A model generated the notes under the pieces. It did no database searches and was not told the origin of the DNA. It saw only the letters and a program-made list of their open reading frames with translations. From Amycolatopsis circi (lineage in GTDB: Bacteria > Actinomycetota > Actinomycetes > Mycobacteriales > Pseudonocardiaceae): a stretch of DNA of 62,343 nucleotides. Shown in pieces: positions 8,172 through 16,634 of this stretch (position 1 is the stretch's first letter; the number at the start of each line of letters is the position of its first letter). The stretch covers positions 1 to 62,343 of the forward strand of contig NZ_PQIA01000043.1 in the NCBI RefSeq assembly GCF_003385235.1, given 5' to 3'. The position numbers were made by a program, and so were the translations under genes.

Positions 8172-9398
8172 TTACCTGGCGAGCGCGGTGATCAGCTCGC
8201 CGTTCGAGGTGTCGCCGGACAGCTCCCAGAAGAAGGTGCCGCCGAGGCCCTGGGACCTCGCGTACGACGTCTTGCCCGCGATAGTCGACGGGGTGTCGTA
8301 GCTCCACCAGTTCGAACCGCACTTGGCGTACGCGGTGCCCGCGACGGTTCCGGTCGCCGGGCAGCTCGTCTTGAGGATCTTGTAGTCCTCGATGCCCTGC
8401 TCGTACTTGCCCGGAGCCGGTCCGGTCGCGGTGCCGCCCGGCGCGCTCTGCGTGACGCCGGTCCAGCCGCGGCCGTAGAAACCGATGCCCAGCAGCAGTT
8501 TCGAGGACGGGACGCCCTCGGTCTTGAGCTTCTGGACGGCGGCGTCGGAGTAGAAGCCTTGCGTCGGCAGGCCGTTGTACGACGTGAGCGGCGAATGCGG
8601 CGCGGTCGGGCCTTGCGCGGCCCACCCGCCGAAGAAGTCGTACGTCATCACGTTGTACCAGTCGACATACTGCGCGGCGCCCGCGTAATCGGTGGCGTCG
8701 AGCTTGCCGCCGTTGCTGCCGTCCGCGGTGATCGCGGCGGTGACGAGCTTCGACGAGCCGAACTTCCCCCGCACTGCCGCGAGCAGCTTCTTCAACGCGT
8801 CGGGACCGCTCGTGTCACAGGTGAGGCCGCACGCGTTCGGGTACTCCCAGTCGAGGTCGATGCCGTCGAACAGCCCGGCCCAGCGCTTGTCGTTGACGAG
8901 GTTGTAGCAGGAGTTCGCGAAGGCTTCCGGGTTCTTCGCGGCCTGCCCGAAGCCGCCGGACCAGGTCCAGCCGCCGAACGACCAGATGATCTTCAATCCG
9001 GGATGCTTGGCCTTCAGCTTCTTGAGCTGGTTGAAACTGCCCGCGAGCGGCTGGTCCCAGGTGTCGGCGACGCCGTCGACGCTGCCCGCCGCGTCGTAGG
9101 TTTTCTGGTAGTCGGCCCACGCGTCGCCGATCGCGCAGCCGCCGCCGGTGACGTTGCCGAAGGCGAAGTTGACGTGCGTGAGCTTGTTCGCCGAGCCGGA
9201 CGTCTCGATGTTCTTCACGTGGTAGTTGCGGTCGTAGATGCCCCAGTCGGTGAAGTAGCCGACCACCTTCCCGGCCGCCGCCTCGGTTCTCGCGGGCGCG
9301 GCCGTCGAAGCGGCGGGGACGAGCGCGGCCGCGGCGGCGAACGCCGCGGTCGCCAGGCCGGCCAGTGCCAGCAGGCGTTTTCTGCGCAAGCGAAGCAT
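8172..9398 (-). CDS. Secreted GH18 chitinase
   Basis: The 408-residue protein starts with a Sec-type signal peptide (basic MLRLRRKR, hydrophobic Ala/Leu core, likely cleavage near residue 33-40). The mature part is a glycoside hydrolase 18 barrel. The catalytic DxxDxDxE motif is present as Asp178-Gly-Ile-Asp181-Leu-Asp183-Trp-Glu185, with Glu185 as proton donor. SFGGWTWSGGF, YDFFGGWA and FYGRGW are further GH18 motifs. No carbohydrate-binding module is visible. It should hydrolyse chitin outside the cell. The promoter carries two DasR/chitinase-type 12-mers, consistent with control by amino-sugar supply. Confidence 0.95.
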   Translation of the reverse strand: MLRLRRKRLLALAGLATAAFAAAAALVPAASTAAPARTEAAAGKVVGYFTDWGIYDRNYHVKNIETSGSANKLTHVNFAFGNVTGGGCAIGDAWADYQKTYDAAGSVDGVADTWDQPLAGSFNQLKKLKAKHPGLKIIWSFGGWTWSGGFGQAAKNPEAFANSCYNLVNDKRWAGLFDGIDLDWEYPNACGLTCDTSGPDALKKLLAAVRGKFGSSKLVTAAITADGSNGGKLDATDYAGAAQYVDWYNVMTYDFFGGWAAQGPTAPHSPLTSYNGLPTQGFYSDAAVQKLKTEGVPSSKLLLGIGFYGRGWTGVTQSAPGGTATGPAPGKYEQGIEDYKILKTSCPATGTVAGTAYAKCGSNWWSYDTPSTIAGKTSYARSQGLGGTFFWELSGDTSNGELITALAR

Positions 9399-9456
9399 CG
9401 TTGCTCCCTTCAGGAGTCACCGTCGGTGACGAAGCGGTAACGGTGGGGACGAATGC

Positions 9457-9497
9457 ACCGTAAGTGGACTAGACCACCGGGTCAATGGTTTAGACCA
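9457..9497 (-). promoter_or_regulatory. Chitinase promoter with two dre-like operators
   Basis: On the minus strand the order is TGGTCTAAACCA (9486-9497), -35 TTGACC (9480-9485), a 17-bp spacer, then -10 TACGGT (9457-9462). A second 12-mer TGGTCTAGTCCA (9465-9476) fills the spacer. The two 12-mers form a direct repeat 21 bp apart. This is the layout known for Streptomyces chi promoters, whose repeats match the DasR-responsive element (consensus core TGGTCTAGACCA). Confidence 0.85.
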
Positions 9498-9567
9498 TAA
9501 AACGGACATTCGGCGGTACTCGCATTCCTTGACAGGCATATGCCCCGCGAGGCAGATTTCCGGGGTG

Positions 9568-9870
9568 ATGCAGACCTTCGACGTGCTGGCCGAACCCCGC
9601 CGCCGCGCGCTGCTGGACCTGCTGCTCGAGGGCGAGCGGTCGGTCGGCGAACTGGTGGCCGAGCTGCGGCTCAGCCAGCCCGCCGTGTCCAAGCACCTGC
9701 GCGTGCTGCGCGAGGCGGGGCTGGTGACCGTGCGAGTGTCCGCGCAGCGCCGCTGCTACCGGCTGCGCGCCGAGCCGCTGGCCGAAGTGGACGCGTGGCT
9801 CGCGCCCTACCGGCAGTTCTGGGCGGACCGGCTCGACGCGCTCGAACAGCGGCTGGACGAAACCGAGTGA
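9568..9870 (+). CDS. ArsR-family transcriptional regulator
   Basis: The 100-residue winged-helix repressor begins MQTFDVLAEPRRRALLDLL, contains the recognition region SVGELVAELRLSQPAVSKHLRVLREAGLV and a short wing (VSAQRRCYRLRAEPL). No cysteine metal-binding pair is visible in the recognition helix, so it belongs to the metal-independent ArsR/SmtB branch that often controls a neighbouring gene. The start at 9568 is favoured over an in-frame start at 9529 because the family begins at this position and TTGACA (9529-9534) looks like a promoter element. Its stop overlaps the ribosome binding site of the lyase-like gene 10 bp downstream, so the two form an operon. Confidence 0.9.
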   Translation: MQTFDVLAEPRRRALLDLLLEGERSVGELVAELRLSQPAVSKHLRVLREAGLVTVRVSAQRRCYRLRAEPLAEVDAWLAPYRQFWADRLDALEQRLDETE

Positions 9871-9880
9871 GGAGCACGCC

Positions 9881-11317
9881 GTGATCCGAGTGGACGGCCG
9901 GACCCTGCGGTGCGCCGACGTGGTCACGGCGGCGCACACCGAAGGCCCATTGGCGATCGACGTGTCCATCGCCGCGATGCGCGCCGCCGAGCACTCGTGG
10001 AAGCTGGCCGAGGACCTGAGCACCCGGCGAGTGGTCTACGGCCGCACCACCGGCGTCGGCGCGAACAAGGACGACGCCGTCGACGAGCCCGCCGAGCACG
10101 GCCTTCGGTTGCTGCGCAGCCACGCCGGCGGCAGCGGCGACCTGCTGCCGGACGGCCAGATCCGCGCGATGCTGCTGATCCGGCTCAACCAACTGCTGAC
10201 CGGCCGGTCCGGAATCAGTCCGGAGCTGATCGGCGCGCTCGCCGAAGCCGTCCGCACTGGCGCGCTGCCGGTAGTGCACCGACTGGGCGCTATCGGCACC
10301 GGCGATCTCGCCCCGCTCGCGGAAACCGCGCTCGCGCTGGCCGGAGAACGCGCGTGGGCGATCGGTACCGTGCCACCGGTTCCGGTGCGCGCGGGCGATG
10401 CGCTGGCCTTCATGAGCAGCAACGCCGCGACGCTCGCCGAAGCGACTCTCGCCGCGATGAGCCTAGACACGCTCACCCGCGCGAGCCACGCCGTCGCCGC
10501 GCTCACGTACGTGGCTCTCGACGGCAACCCGGAGGCGTACGCGACGCCTGTGCACGAAGCGCGCCCGCACGCCGGGCAGGTGGCGTGTGCGGCTGAGATG
10601 CGTCGGCTGCTGGGCATGCACGGCACGCCTAAGCCCGGGCGTCGGCTTCAGGATCCCTTCGGGTTGCGCGCTTTTCCTCAGGTGCAGGGTCCCGCTTTGG
10701 ACGCGATCCATTACTTGCGCGACGTGCTCGCCGTGGAGATCAATGCCAGCACGGAGAATCCGATGATTTCCACGGTGCACGGCGATGCTTACCACCATGC
10801 GCATTTCCACACTGCGTACGTCTCGACTGCGCTCGACCAAGCCCGCGCCACTGTGCATCAGGTCGCGGAGCTGTCCGTGGCTCGGTTAGGTGACTTGGTG
10901 GAACCGGAATTCACCGGGCTGCGGCCGTTCCTCGCGGTCGGGCCGCCGGGGAGTTCCGGGGTGATGATTCTGGAGTATGTGGCGCACGACGCGCTGACCG
11001 AACTGCGGCAGGCGGCTTTGCCCGCGACGCTCGGGACTGCGGTGGTGTCGCGCGGGATCGAGGATCACGCGAGTTTTTCGACCCAGGCCGCGCGGGCTGC
11101 CACTGCGGCGGCGGCTGCTTATCGGCAGGTGCTGGCATGCGAACTGGTGGCGGCGGTGCGGGCGTTGCGGATCCGGAAGGCGGAGCTGGTGGACCTGCCA
11201 GTGCGGGCGGCTTTCGCGGCTGCGGTGGGTGTGTTGGATGAGCGGTTCGAGGATCGGCCGTTGACCGACGACATCGCGCAAGCGGCCGGGGTTCTTGACG
11301 AGCTGGCGCGGATCTGA
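9881..11317 (+). CDS. Aromatic amino acid ammonia-lyase homologue lacking the MIO serine
   Basis: The 478-residue protein aligns along its length with the HAL/PAL/TAL fold: YGRTTGVG (residues 53-60), MSSNAATLAE (178-187), QDPFGLRAFPQ (257-267) and ASTENPMIS. True lyases make the MIO electrophile from Ala-Ser-Gly in GxxGASGDLAPL. Here the segment is GAIGTGDLAPL (136-146), one residue short and without serine. The loop tyrosine of QDxYSLR is Phe260. Both changes argue against the classic deamination, although the fold and substrate pocket remain. The GTG start has a GAGGAG site 7 nt upstream that overlaps the ArsR stop. Function is unknown. It could be a divergent lyase, an aminomutase relative or a binding protein. 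Confidence 0.8.
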   Translation: MIRVDGRTLRCADVVTAAHTEGPLAIDVSIAAMRAAEHSWKLAEDLSTRRVVYGRTTGVGANKDDAVDEPAEHGLRLLRSHAGGSGDLLPDGQIRAMLLIRLNQLLTGRSGISPELIGALAEAVRTGALPVVHRLGAIGTGDLAPLAETALALAGERAWAIGTVPPVPVRAGDALAFMSSNAATLAEATLAAMSLDTLTRASHAVAALTYVALDGNPEAYATPVHEARPHAGQVACAAEMRRLLGMHGTPKPGRRLQDPFGLRAFPQVQGPALDAIHYLRDVLAVEINASTENPMISTVHGDAYHHAHFHTAYVSTALDQARATVHQVAELSVARLGDLVEPEFTGLRPFLAVGPPGSSGVMILEYVAHDALTELRQAALPATLGTAVVSRGIEDHASFSTQAARAATAAAAAYRQVLACELVAAVRALRIRKAELVDLPVRAAFAAAVGVLDERFEDRPLTDDIAQAAGVLDELARI

Positions 11318-11354
11318 CTGACCGCAGTGGACACTTGGTTCTGCTCCCGCAAAT

Positions 11355-11409
11355 GTCCGTGAGGGGAACCCTGACGGACTCTGATTCCCTCAGGGTTCCC
11401 CTCACGGAC
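11355..11409. repeat. 55-bp palindromic element, family A, copy 2
   Basis: This copy is nearly identical to copy 1, with one arm base changed (CCTGACGG instead of CCTCACGG). It sits between the converging ends of the lyase-like gene (11317) and the giant regulator (11417), so it could terminate both. Confidence 0.8.
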
Positions 11410-11416
11410 GGTCAGC

Positions 11417-14209
11417 TCAGTCCTCCGCCAACGCGTCCCGCCGCATTGTCGTGAACAGTTCCTCCGCCCGCCCACGATCTCGGGCCGCGGCAGCAGAGTC
11501 GCCTCGGTGGTCCGACAGATCAGCGTGCGCGGCGCTCACCCGGGCAAGCAGGTACGGCGAAGCCATCCGTTCAGCCAGCGAACGCGCCTCCTCCATGCTT
11601 TCCTCCGCCAGAGCAAGGGATCCGCACCGGAGGTAAGCAAGACCCTGCACCCGGAAAGCATCAGTGCGGGCAAGAATGTGGTCGATGTGCTCAGTACAGG
11701 CAACAGCCTCCGCAGCGGTATCCACAGCGGTCACCGGATCGCCAGCGGCCAGTTGCGCCTCGGCGAGGAACGGCAGCGCATCGGTCATCTGCCAGCTCCG
11801 CTCCCCCTGCATCGCAAGCAACGGCAGCAACCGACGCACCCCTTGCGCAGGACGGCCCGCGCGCACGTCGTTCTCCGCCAGTTGCGCGGACGCGTTGCAG
11901 ATGATGTCGGCATTGTCGCTTTCCCGCCCCAGCCGAATCACTTGAGTCAGATCATCGGCTGCCGCGTCGAAGCGGCCGCAGGCTGACCACAGGGCACCGC
12001 GGCCGATGAGCGCCATCGCGCCGCACATGGGTGACCTGCCGTGTCCCGCGAGTTCCAGTGCTTGGCCGAACCGTCGCAGCGCGTCGCCCCAGCGGCCGAC
12101 GTAGACCGCGCTCGCGCCGACGTTGCAGACCGCTCGGCTGAGCAGTTCCCGGTCCCCGAGTTGCTCGGCCAGCAAGAGGATCCGCTCGAACTGCCGGTCG
12201 GCCCGGACCAGTTCGCCGCGGTAGTGGTGCAGCACCGCGACCCCGGTCAGCGCTCGGACGACGATCTCGCGGTCGCCGCACAGTTCCGCGGTAGCGGCGG
12301 CGGTGTGCAGATCGGCCAGCGCGTCTTCGTTACGGCCGAGCAACCGCGACGCCAGGCCGCGGCGCAGGTGTCCGCCCGCGAGGCCGTGCTCGTCCCCCAC
12401 CGCTTCTGCGGCGACGATCGCGGCGGTGGAGACCTCGACAGACTCCCGGTAGCGCGTGCTCTGGTAGAGGTTGGCGGCGCGAGCCAGCCGCAGCTGTACG
12501 GCCGATCCGCCGGGCCGGTCCTCGGTCAGCGTCGGCGCGATCCTGGCCAGCCCCTCGCGCGGAGTGCCGCGTTGGTAGTGCAGGTAGCCGATCCGGGCGA
12601 TCACCAGGCGTTGCCGTTCCTCGTCGCCTTCCTTGCGGTACACCAAAAGCGCGCGTTCGGCGGCGGCGAGCGCGGCATCGTAGCGGCCAGCAGCGGCGAG
12701 TGCGTCCGCCCAGGCTTCGGCTGCTCCGGCGACCTCGGTCTGGGAACCGGTGCGGTCCAGCAGATCGACCAGCGCGCCCAGGTGCTGGGCGGCAGTGTCG
12801 TGCGCGGCTTGTCTGCTGGCTTTTTCCGCTGCGTGCCGCAAGGTTTGCGCGGCGCGTTCGGTGTCCTGCGCGTGCGTGTAGTGATAGGCCGCCGCCGCGC
12901 CGCCCAACGCCTCGGCGAGTCTGCGGTGCAGCACGTGCCGACGGCTCGGGGGCAGATCTCCGTTCATCACCTCGGCGACCAGTTCGTGAGTGAGCCGGAC
13001 GCCCTCGGCGTTCTCGTCCAGCAGCCGCGCGGTGTGCGCGGGAGCCAGTACCTCGGACAGTTCGGCCGGGTCCAGCCCGGCGGCCGCGGCGAGGACGTCC
13101 GGGTCCATCCGCTGCTGCCCGACCGCTAGCAGCGTCAGCACTTCGGCCGTCCGTTCGGGCAGCGAACCGAGCTGCCGCCGCACCGCGTGTGCGAGTCCCC
13201 ACGGCAGTTCCGCGGGCGGTTTGCCGGATCTGCCCAGTACGTGTCCCAGCTGGACCAGGAACAACGGAAGACCGCCGGCCAGCCGGAGCACCCGGTCCCG
13301 GGCGGACTGTCCCACTTCGGTCCCGGCGCTGTGGTGCAACAGCATCGTCGCGTCCTCGTCCGCCAGCGGAGCGAGCGAATGCTGGGTCAGCAAGCCTTTT
13401 CGGTACAGATCGAGCAGCGTGTCGGCCAACGGTTCGGCCGTGGCGATCTCGGTGTCGCGGTAGGCAGCGAGGAAACGGACGCGATCCGGCCGGACGTCTT
13501 GGACGAGCGAAGCCAGCAGCGCGAGCCCGTCCGGACCGGCCCATTGCAGGTCGTCCAGGATCACGAGCACGCCGTGCCGCCGGGCGAGCGTGTCAAGAAA
13601 CCGCGCTGCTTCGGCGAACATCTGCCAGCGGGCGGGAACCGGTTCGGCGGTGCGTTGTTCCGGCACCAGGAACGCCAGACCGGGTCCGGCGGGATGCTCG
13701 GACACGTGCCGGGCGAACGCTTCGGAGAGCGGCGCGTACGGCTCGCCGCCGTGCCGGGAACACGCAGTGGAAAGCACCACCGTGCCCCGGGCTTCGGCGA
13801 GTGTCGCGGCTTCGGTCAGCAACCGGGTCTTGCCGATGCCGGTCTGTCCGGCGAAGACCAGAAACGACCTTCCCGTGCCCGAAATGTGCTTATCCAGCAA
13901 GGCGTGTTCCTCGACGCGGCCGATGAGATCCGGCGCTGGAGGCGCAGGCGGGACCGGCCGGTCCGGCGGACTTTGCCTGCCGCGCCGCGCGGCCGCCAGC
14001 AGTTCGGCACGGCCGTCTTCGGGCAGCGCGAGACCGTCGGCGAGCAGTTGCACGGTGACCCGCCGCGGATGCCGCTGCCCGCGTTCGAGATTCCCGACGC
14101 CGCGGGTGCTCAGCCCGCAGCGCTGCGCCAGTTGTTCCTGCGTCAGCCCGGCCGCCCGGCGCAGCCGGACCAGCGTCCGGTCGAACGTTTCCGTCGCGCC
14201 GTCCGGCAT
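11417..14209 (-). CDS. XRE-AAA-TPR giant transcriptional regulator
   Basis: The product has 930 residues from the ATG at 14209, which follows GGGAGGT at ideal spacing. In-frame starts at 14233, 14260 and 14353 lack this. Residues 9-65 are an XRE helix-turn-helix (LRRAAGLTQEQLAQRCGLSTRGVGNLERG). An AAA/STAND ATPase follows with Walker A GQTGIGKT and Walker B-like VLVILDDLQW. The second half is TPR-like helical repeats. Such proteins are ATP-dependent switches that bind DNA through the N-terminal HTH, unlike the LuxR C-terminal type at the left edge of this window. It is divergent from the secreted protease gene across 189 bp, which makes that gene a possible target. Confidence 0.87.
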   Translation of the reverse strand: MPDGATETFDRTLVRLRRAAGLTQEQLAQRCGLSTRGVGNLERGQRHPRRVTVQLLADGLALPEDGRAELLAAARRGRQSPPDRPVPPAPPAPDLIGRVEEHALLDKHISGTGRSFLVFAGQTGIGKTRLLTEAATLAEARGTVVLSTACSRHGGEPYAPLSEAFARHVSEHPAGPGLAFLVPEQRTAEPVPARWQMFAEAARFLDTLARRHGVLVILDDLQWAGPDGLALLASLVQDVRPDRVRFLAAYRDTEIATAEPLADTLLDLYRKGLLTQHSLAPLADEDATMLLHHSAGTEVGQSARDRVLRLAGGLPLFLVQLGHVLGRSGKPPAELPWGLAHAVRRQLGSLPERTAEVLTLLAVGQQRMDPDVLAAAAGLDPAELSEVLAPAHTARLLDENAEGVRLTHELVAEVMNGDLPPSRRHVLHRRLAEALGGAAAAYHYTHAQDTERAAQTLRHAAEKASRQAAHDTAAQHLGALVDLLDRTGSQTEVAGAAEAWADALAAAGRYDAALAAAERALLVYRKEGDEERQRLVIARIGYLHYQRGTPREGLARIAPTLTEDRPGGSAVQLRLARAANLYQSTRYRESVEVSTAAIVAAEAVGDEHGLAGGHLRRGLASRLLGRNEDALADLHTAAATAELCGDREIVVRALTGVAVLHHYRGELVRADRQFERILLLAEQLGDRELLSRAVCNVGASAVYVGRWGDALRRFGQALELAGHGRSPMCGAMALIGRGALWSACGRFDAAADDLTQVIRLGRESDNADIICNASAQLAENDVRAGRPAQGVRRLLPLLAMQGERSWQMTDALPFLAEAQLAAGDPVTAVDTAAEAVACTEHIDHILARTDAFRVQGLAYLRCGSLALAEESMEEARSLAERMASPYLLARVSAAHADLSDHRGDSAAAARDRGRAEELFTTMRRDALAED

Positions 14210-14398
14210 GTCCCGCACCTCCCGCCAGTCCATGGTCGCTCGCGCCGGGGCGTGGAACATCCTCCGAAGGTCGGGTTCCTCCTCCCGGCACAACAGCCGG
14301 TTGTGCCGGTTGTTCCTGGTTCCGGCCGCCTCGGTGAAATCCAATGGCGGCACCGCTTTTCGCCCGTCTCCGGGCAGCGGCGTACCAGGAAGGACGCG

Positions 14399-16144
14399 AT
14401 GATGCGTGCAGGAATGACCTTGAGACGGCTAGCTGCCGCCGGTGCGGCGCTCGCTCTGGGGGCAGGGGTGGCGGCGACCTTCACCCCGACCGCCGACGCC
14501 AGCCCGCAGCTGAGCCCGGCGTCGTGCGCCAACGCCCCCGCCGGTTACGCGAAATGCCAGGCAGTGCAACTGGTTTCGTCAGGCGCACGGCCGGCGAACG
14601 CGATGAGCCCGACCGACCTGCAGAACGCCTACGGAGTCGCCGGGCTGAAGAGCGGCGGGACCACCGTCGCGATCGTCGACGCCTTCGACGACCCTGGCAT
14701 CGAAAAGGACCTGAACGACTTCCGGTCGCATTGGAACCTGGGCTCCTGCACGAAGGCGAACGGCTGCCTGACCGTCGTCGGCCAGGACGGCACGAGCACG
14801 CTTCCGTCCAAGACCGACTCGGGCTGGGCGACGGAGATGGCCATCGACGTGGACGCGGTCAGCGCGCTCTGCCCGGACTGCAAGATCCTGCTGGTGGAAG
14901 GCAACAGCAACGAGGACAGCGACCTCGCGGCGGCCGTCGACAGCGCGGTCCGGCTCGGCGCGAAGATCGTGTCGAACAGCTACGCCGACCACGAAAGCGC
15001 GATCCCCTCGGACGCCGAGCAGCACTACAACCACCCGGGCGTCGCCATCCTCGGCGCCACCGGCGACTGGGGCAGCGAAAGCGGGACCCAGGCCGAATAC
15101 CCGGCAACCTCCCCTGAGGTGGTCGCGGTCGGCGGCACCACGCTGACCGCGTCCGGCAGCGGCTACTCCGAAACCGCCTGGAACAAGGCGGGCAGCGGCT
15201 GTTCGAGCAAGTTCAGCAAGCCCGCGTTCCAGAACGGGATCAGCACCGCGTGCGACAATCGGGCCACTTCGGACATTTCGGCGGACGCGGATCCCAACAG
15301 CGGCATCACGATCTACGTCAACGGCCAGCAGTCGCAGTACGGCGGCACCAGTCTCGCCACGCCGATCGTCGCCGGCATCTGGGCGCTCGCGGGCACGCCT
15401 AAGGACGGCGACAACGCCGCGACCTACCCGTACGCGCACACCGGCGACTTCAACGACGTCACCTCGGGCAGCAACGGCAGCTGCGGCACCGTGATCTGCA
15501 ACGCGGGCACCGGCTGGGACGGCCCGACCGGCCTCGGCACCCCGCACGGCGTCAACGGCCTCACCCCGGGCGGCGGCACCAACGGCAAGCTCAGCGTCAG
15601 CAACCCGGGCAACCAGAACAGCGTGGTGGGCAAGGCGGTTTCGCTGAAGGTCACCGCCTCCGGCGGCACCTCGCCCTACACGTACTCGGCGGACGGCCTC
15701 CCGGCCGGACTGGCCATCGACGGCAAGACCGGCTCCATCACCGGCACGCCGAGCGCCGCGGGCACCAGCAAGGTGACCGTGACGGCCACCGATTCCGCCG
15801 GGGCGACCGCGCAGGCTCCGTTCACCTGGACCGTCACGACGGCTCCGGTGGGCAAGCTGACCGCGAAGTTCACCACCGACTACGACTACGGGTTCGGCGC
15901 CTTCGCGCACTTCACGATCACCAACGGCGGCGCGTCGACTGCGAACGGCTGGACGCTGGCGTTCGACCTGGCTTCGAACGAGTCGCTGTCGAACACGAAC
16001 CCGGGCACCGCGTCCGGGTCCACCGGGCACGTCGTGATCACCGGCCAGGACGCCATCCCGGCGGGCGGCAGCCTCACCGTGTCGCAGATCTACCAGGTGT
16101 CGGGCGGCTCGTTCACCGCTCCGGCCAACGTGTCTGTTTCCTGA
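14399..16144 (+). CDS. Secreted sedolisin (S53) protease with Ig-like and CBM2-like C-terminal domains
   Basis: The 581-residue precursor has a signal peptide (residues 1-34). The S53 domain spans about 40-390, with Glu146 and Asp150 (GWATEMAID), oxyanion Asp223 (GATGDWGS) and nucleophile Ser318 (GGTSLATP). A DVTSGSNG...GWDGPTGLG calcium-site region follows. No long activation prodomain is apparent before the catalytic part. Residues about 398-480 resemble a putative-Ig (He_PIG) domain (LPAGLAIDGKTGSITGTPSAAG). Residues 485-581 resemble a CBM2-type beta-sandwich (NGWTLAFDL). Start ATGATG follows AGGAAGGA. It probably digests protein associated with polysaccharide outside the cell. Confidence 0.88.
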   Translation: MMRAGMTLRRLAAAGAALALGAGVAATFTPTADASPQLSPASCANAPAGYAKCQAVQLVSSGARPANAMSPTDLQNAYGVAGLKSGGTTVAIVDAFDDPGIEKDLNDFRSHWNLGSCTKANGCLTVVGQDGTSTLPSKTDSGWATEMAIDVDAVSALCPDCKILLVEGNSNEDSDLAAAVDSAVRLGAKIVSNSYADHESAIPSDAEQHYNHPGVAILGATGDWGSESGTQAEYPATSPEVVAVGGTTLTASGSGYSETAWNKAGSGCSSKFSKPAFQNGISTACDNRATSDISADADPNSGITIYVNGQQSQYGGTSLATPIVAGIWALAGTPKDGDNAATYPYAHTGDFNDVTSGSNGSCGTVICNAGTGWDGPTGLGTPHGVNGLTPGGGTNGKLSVSNPGNQNSVVGKAVSLKVTASGGTSPYTYSADGLPAGLAIDGKTGSITGTPSAAGTSKVTVTATDSAGATAQAPFTWTVTTAPVGKLTAKFTTDYDYGFGAFAHFTITNGGASTANGWTLAFDLASNESLSNTNPGTASGSTGHVVITGQDAIPAGGSLTVSQIYQVSGGSFTAPANVSVS

Positions 16145-16157
16145 CCCGCTGAGAGTC

Positions 16158-16190
16158 GCCGTGCCGCGGGTCGCGGCACGGCGGCTTTTC
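16158..16190 (+). terminator. Terminator of the sedolisin gene
   Basis: GCCGTGCCGC (16158-16167) and GCGGCACGGC (16173-16182) form a perfect 10-bp stem with a 5-nt loop. It is followed by GGCTTTTC, 14 bp past the stop. Confidence 0.88.
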
Positions 16191-16625
16191 TCAGTCCAGG
16201 CAGAACTCGTTGCCCTCGACGTCCTGCATCGGGATGCAGGACTCGTTCACGCCGTCGGCGCGCAGCACCTGCACGATGGACGCGCCCAGCGCGACCAGCC
16301 GCGCGGCCTCGGCTTCGAGGACCGCCAGCCGCTCGTCGCCCACGAGGCCGGCGCCCGCGCGCACGTCGAGGTGCACTCGGTTCTTCACCACGCGGCCTTC
16401 GGGCACGCGCTGGAAGTACAGCCGAGGGCCGACCCCGTTCGGATCGACGCAGGCGAACGCCGCGCCCTGGTGTTCGGCGGGCAGCGAACGGTCGAACTCG
16501 GCCCAGTCGGCGAATCCTTCCGGCGGCGGCGGCACGACGTACCCCAGCACCTCGCACCAGAAGCGGGCGACGCGCTCGGGTTCCGCGCAGTCGAAAGTGA
16601 CTTGGAAGTTCTTGACCGACCCCAT
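16191..16625 (-). CDS. VOC (glyoxalase-like) domain protein
   Basis: The 144-residue protein has the two beta-alpha-beta-beta-beta modules of the vicinal oxygen chelate fold: VKNFQVTFDCAEPERVARFWCEVLGY at the start and RVHLDVRAG...DVEGNEFCLD at the end. Members bind a metal or small molecule and include glyoxalases, dioxygenases and drug-binding proteins, so the substrate cannot be told. The ATG at 16625 follows a -10-like TAAGGT by 6 nt with no ribosome binding site, which suggests a leaderless message. The stop abuts the sedolisin terminator, and the S41 gene starts its own transcript upstream. Confidence 0.85.
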   Translation of the reverse strand: MGSVKNFQVTFDCAEPERVARFWCEVLGYVVPPPPEGFADWAEFDRSLPAEHQGAAFACVDPNGVGPRLYFQRVPEGRVVKNRVHLDVRAGAGLVGDERLAVLEAEAARLVALGASIVQVLRADGVNESCIPMQDVEGNEFCLD

Positions 16626-16634
16626 GCGCTCACC

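Noticed and set aside
13187..14398. In-frame extension of the sedolisin far upstream
   Set aside because: It lies opposite the giant regulator and lacks family sequence. The signal peptide and AGGAAGGA fix the start at 14399.
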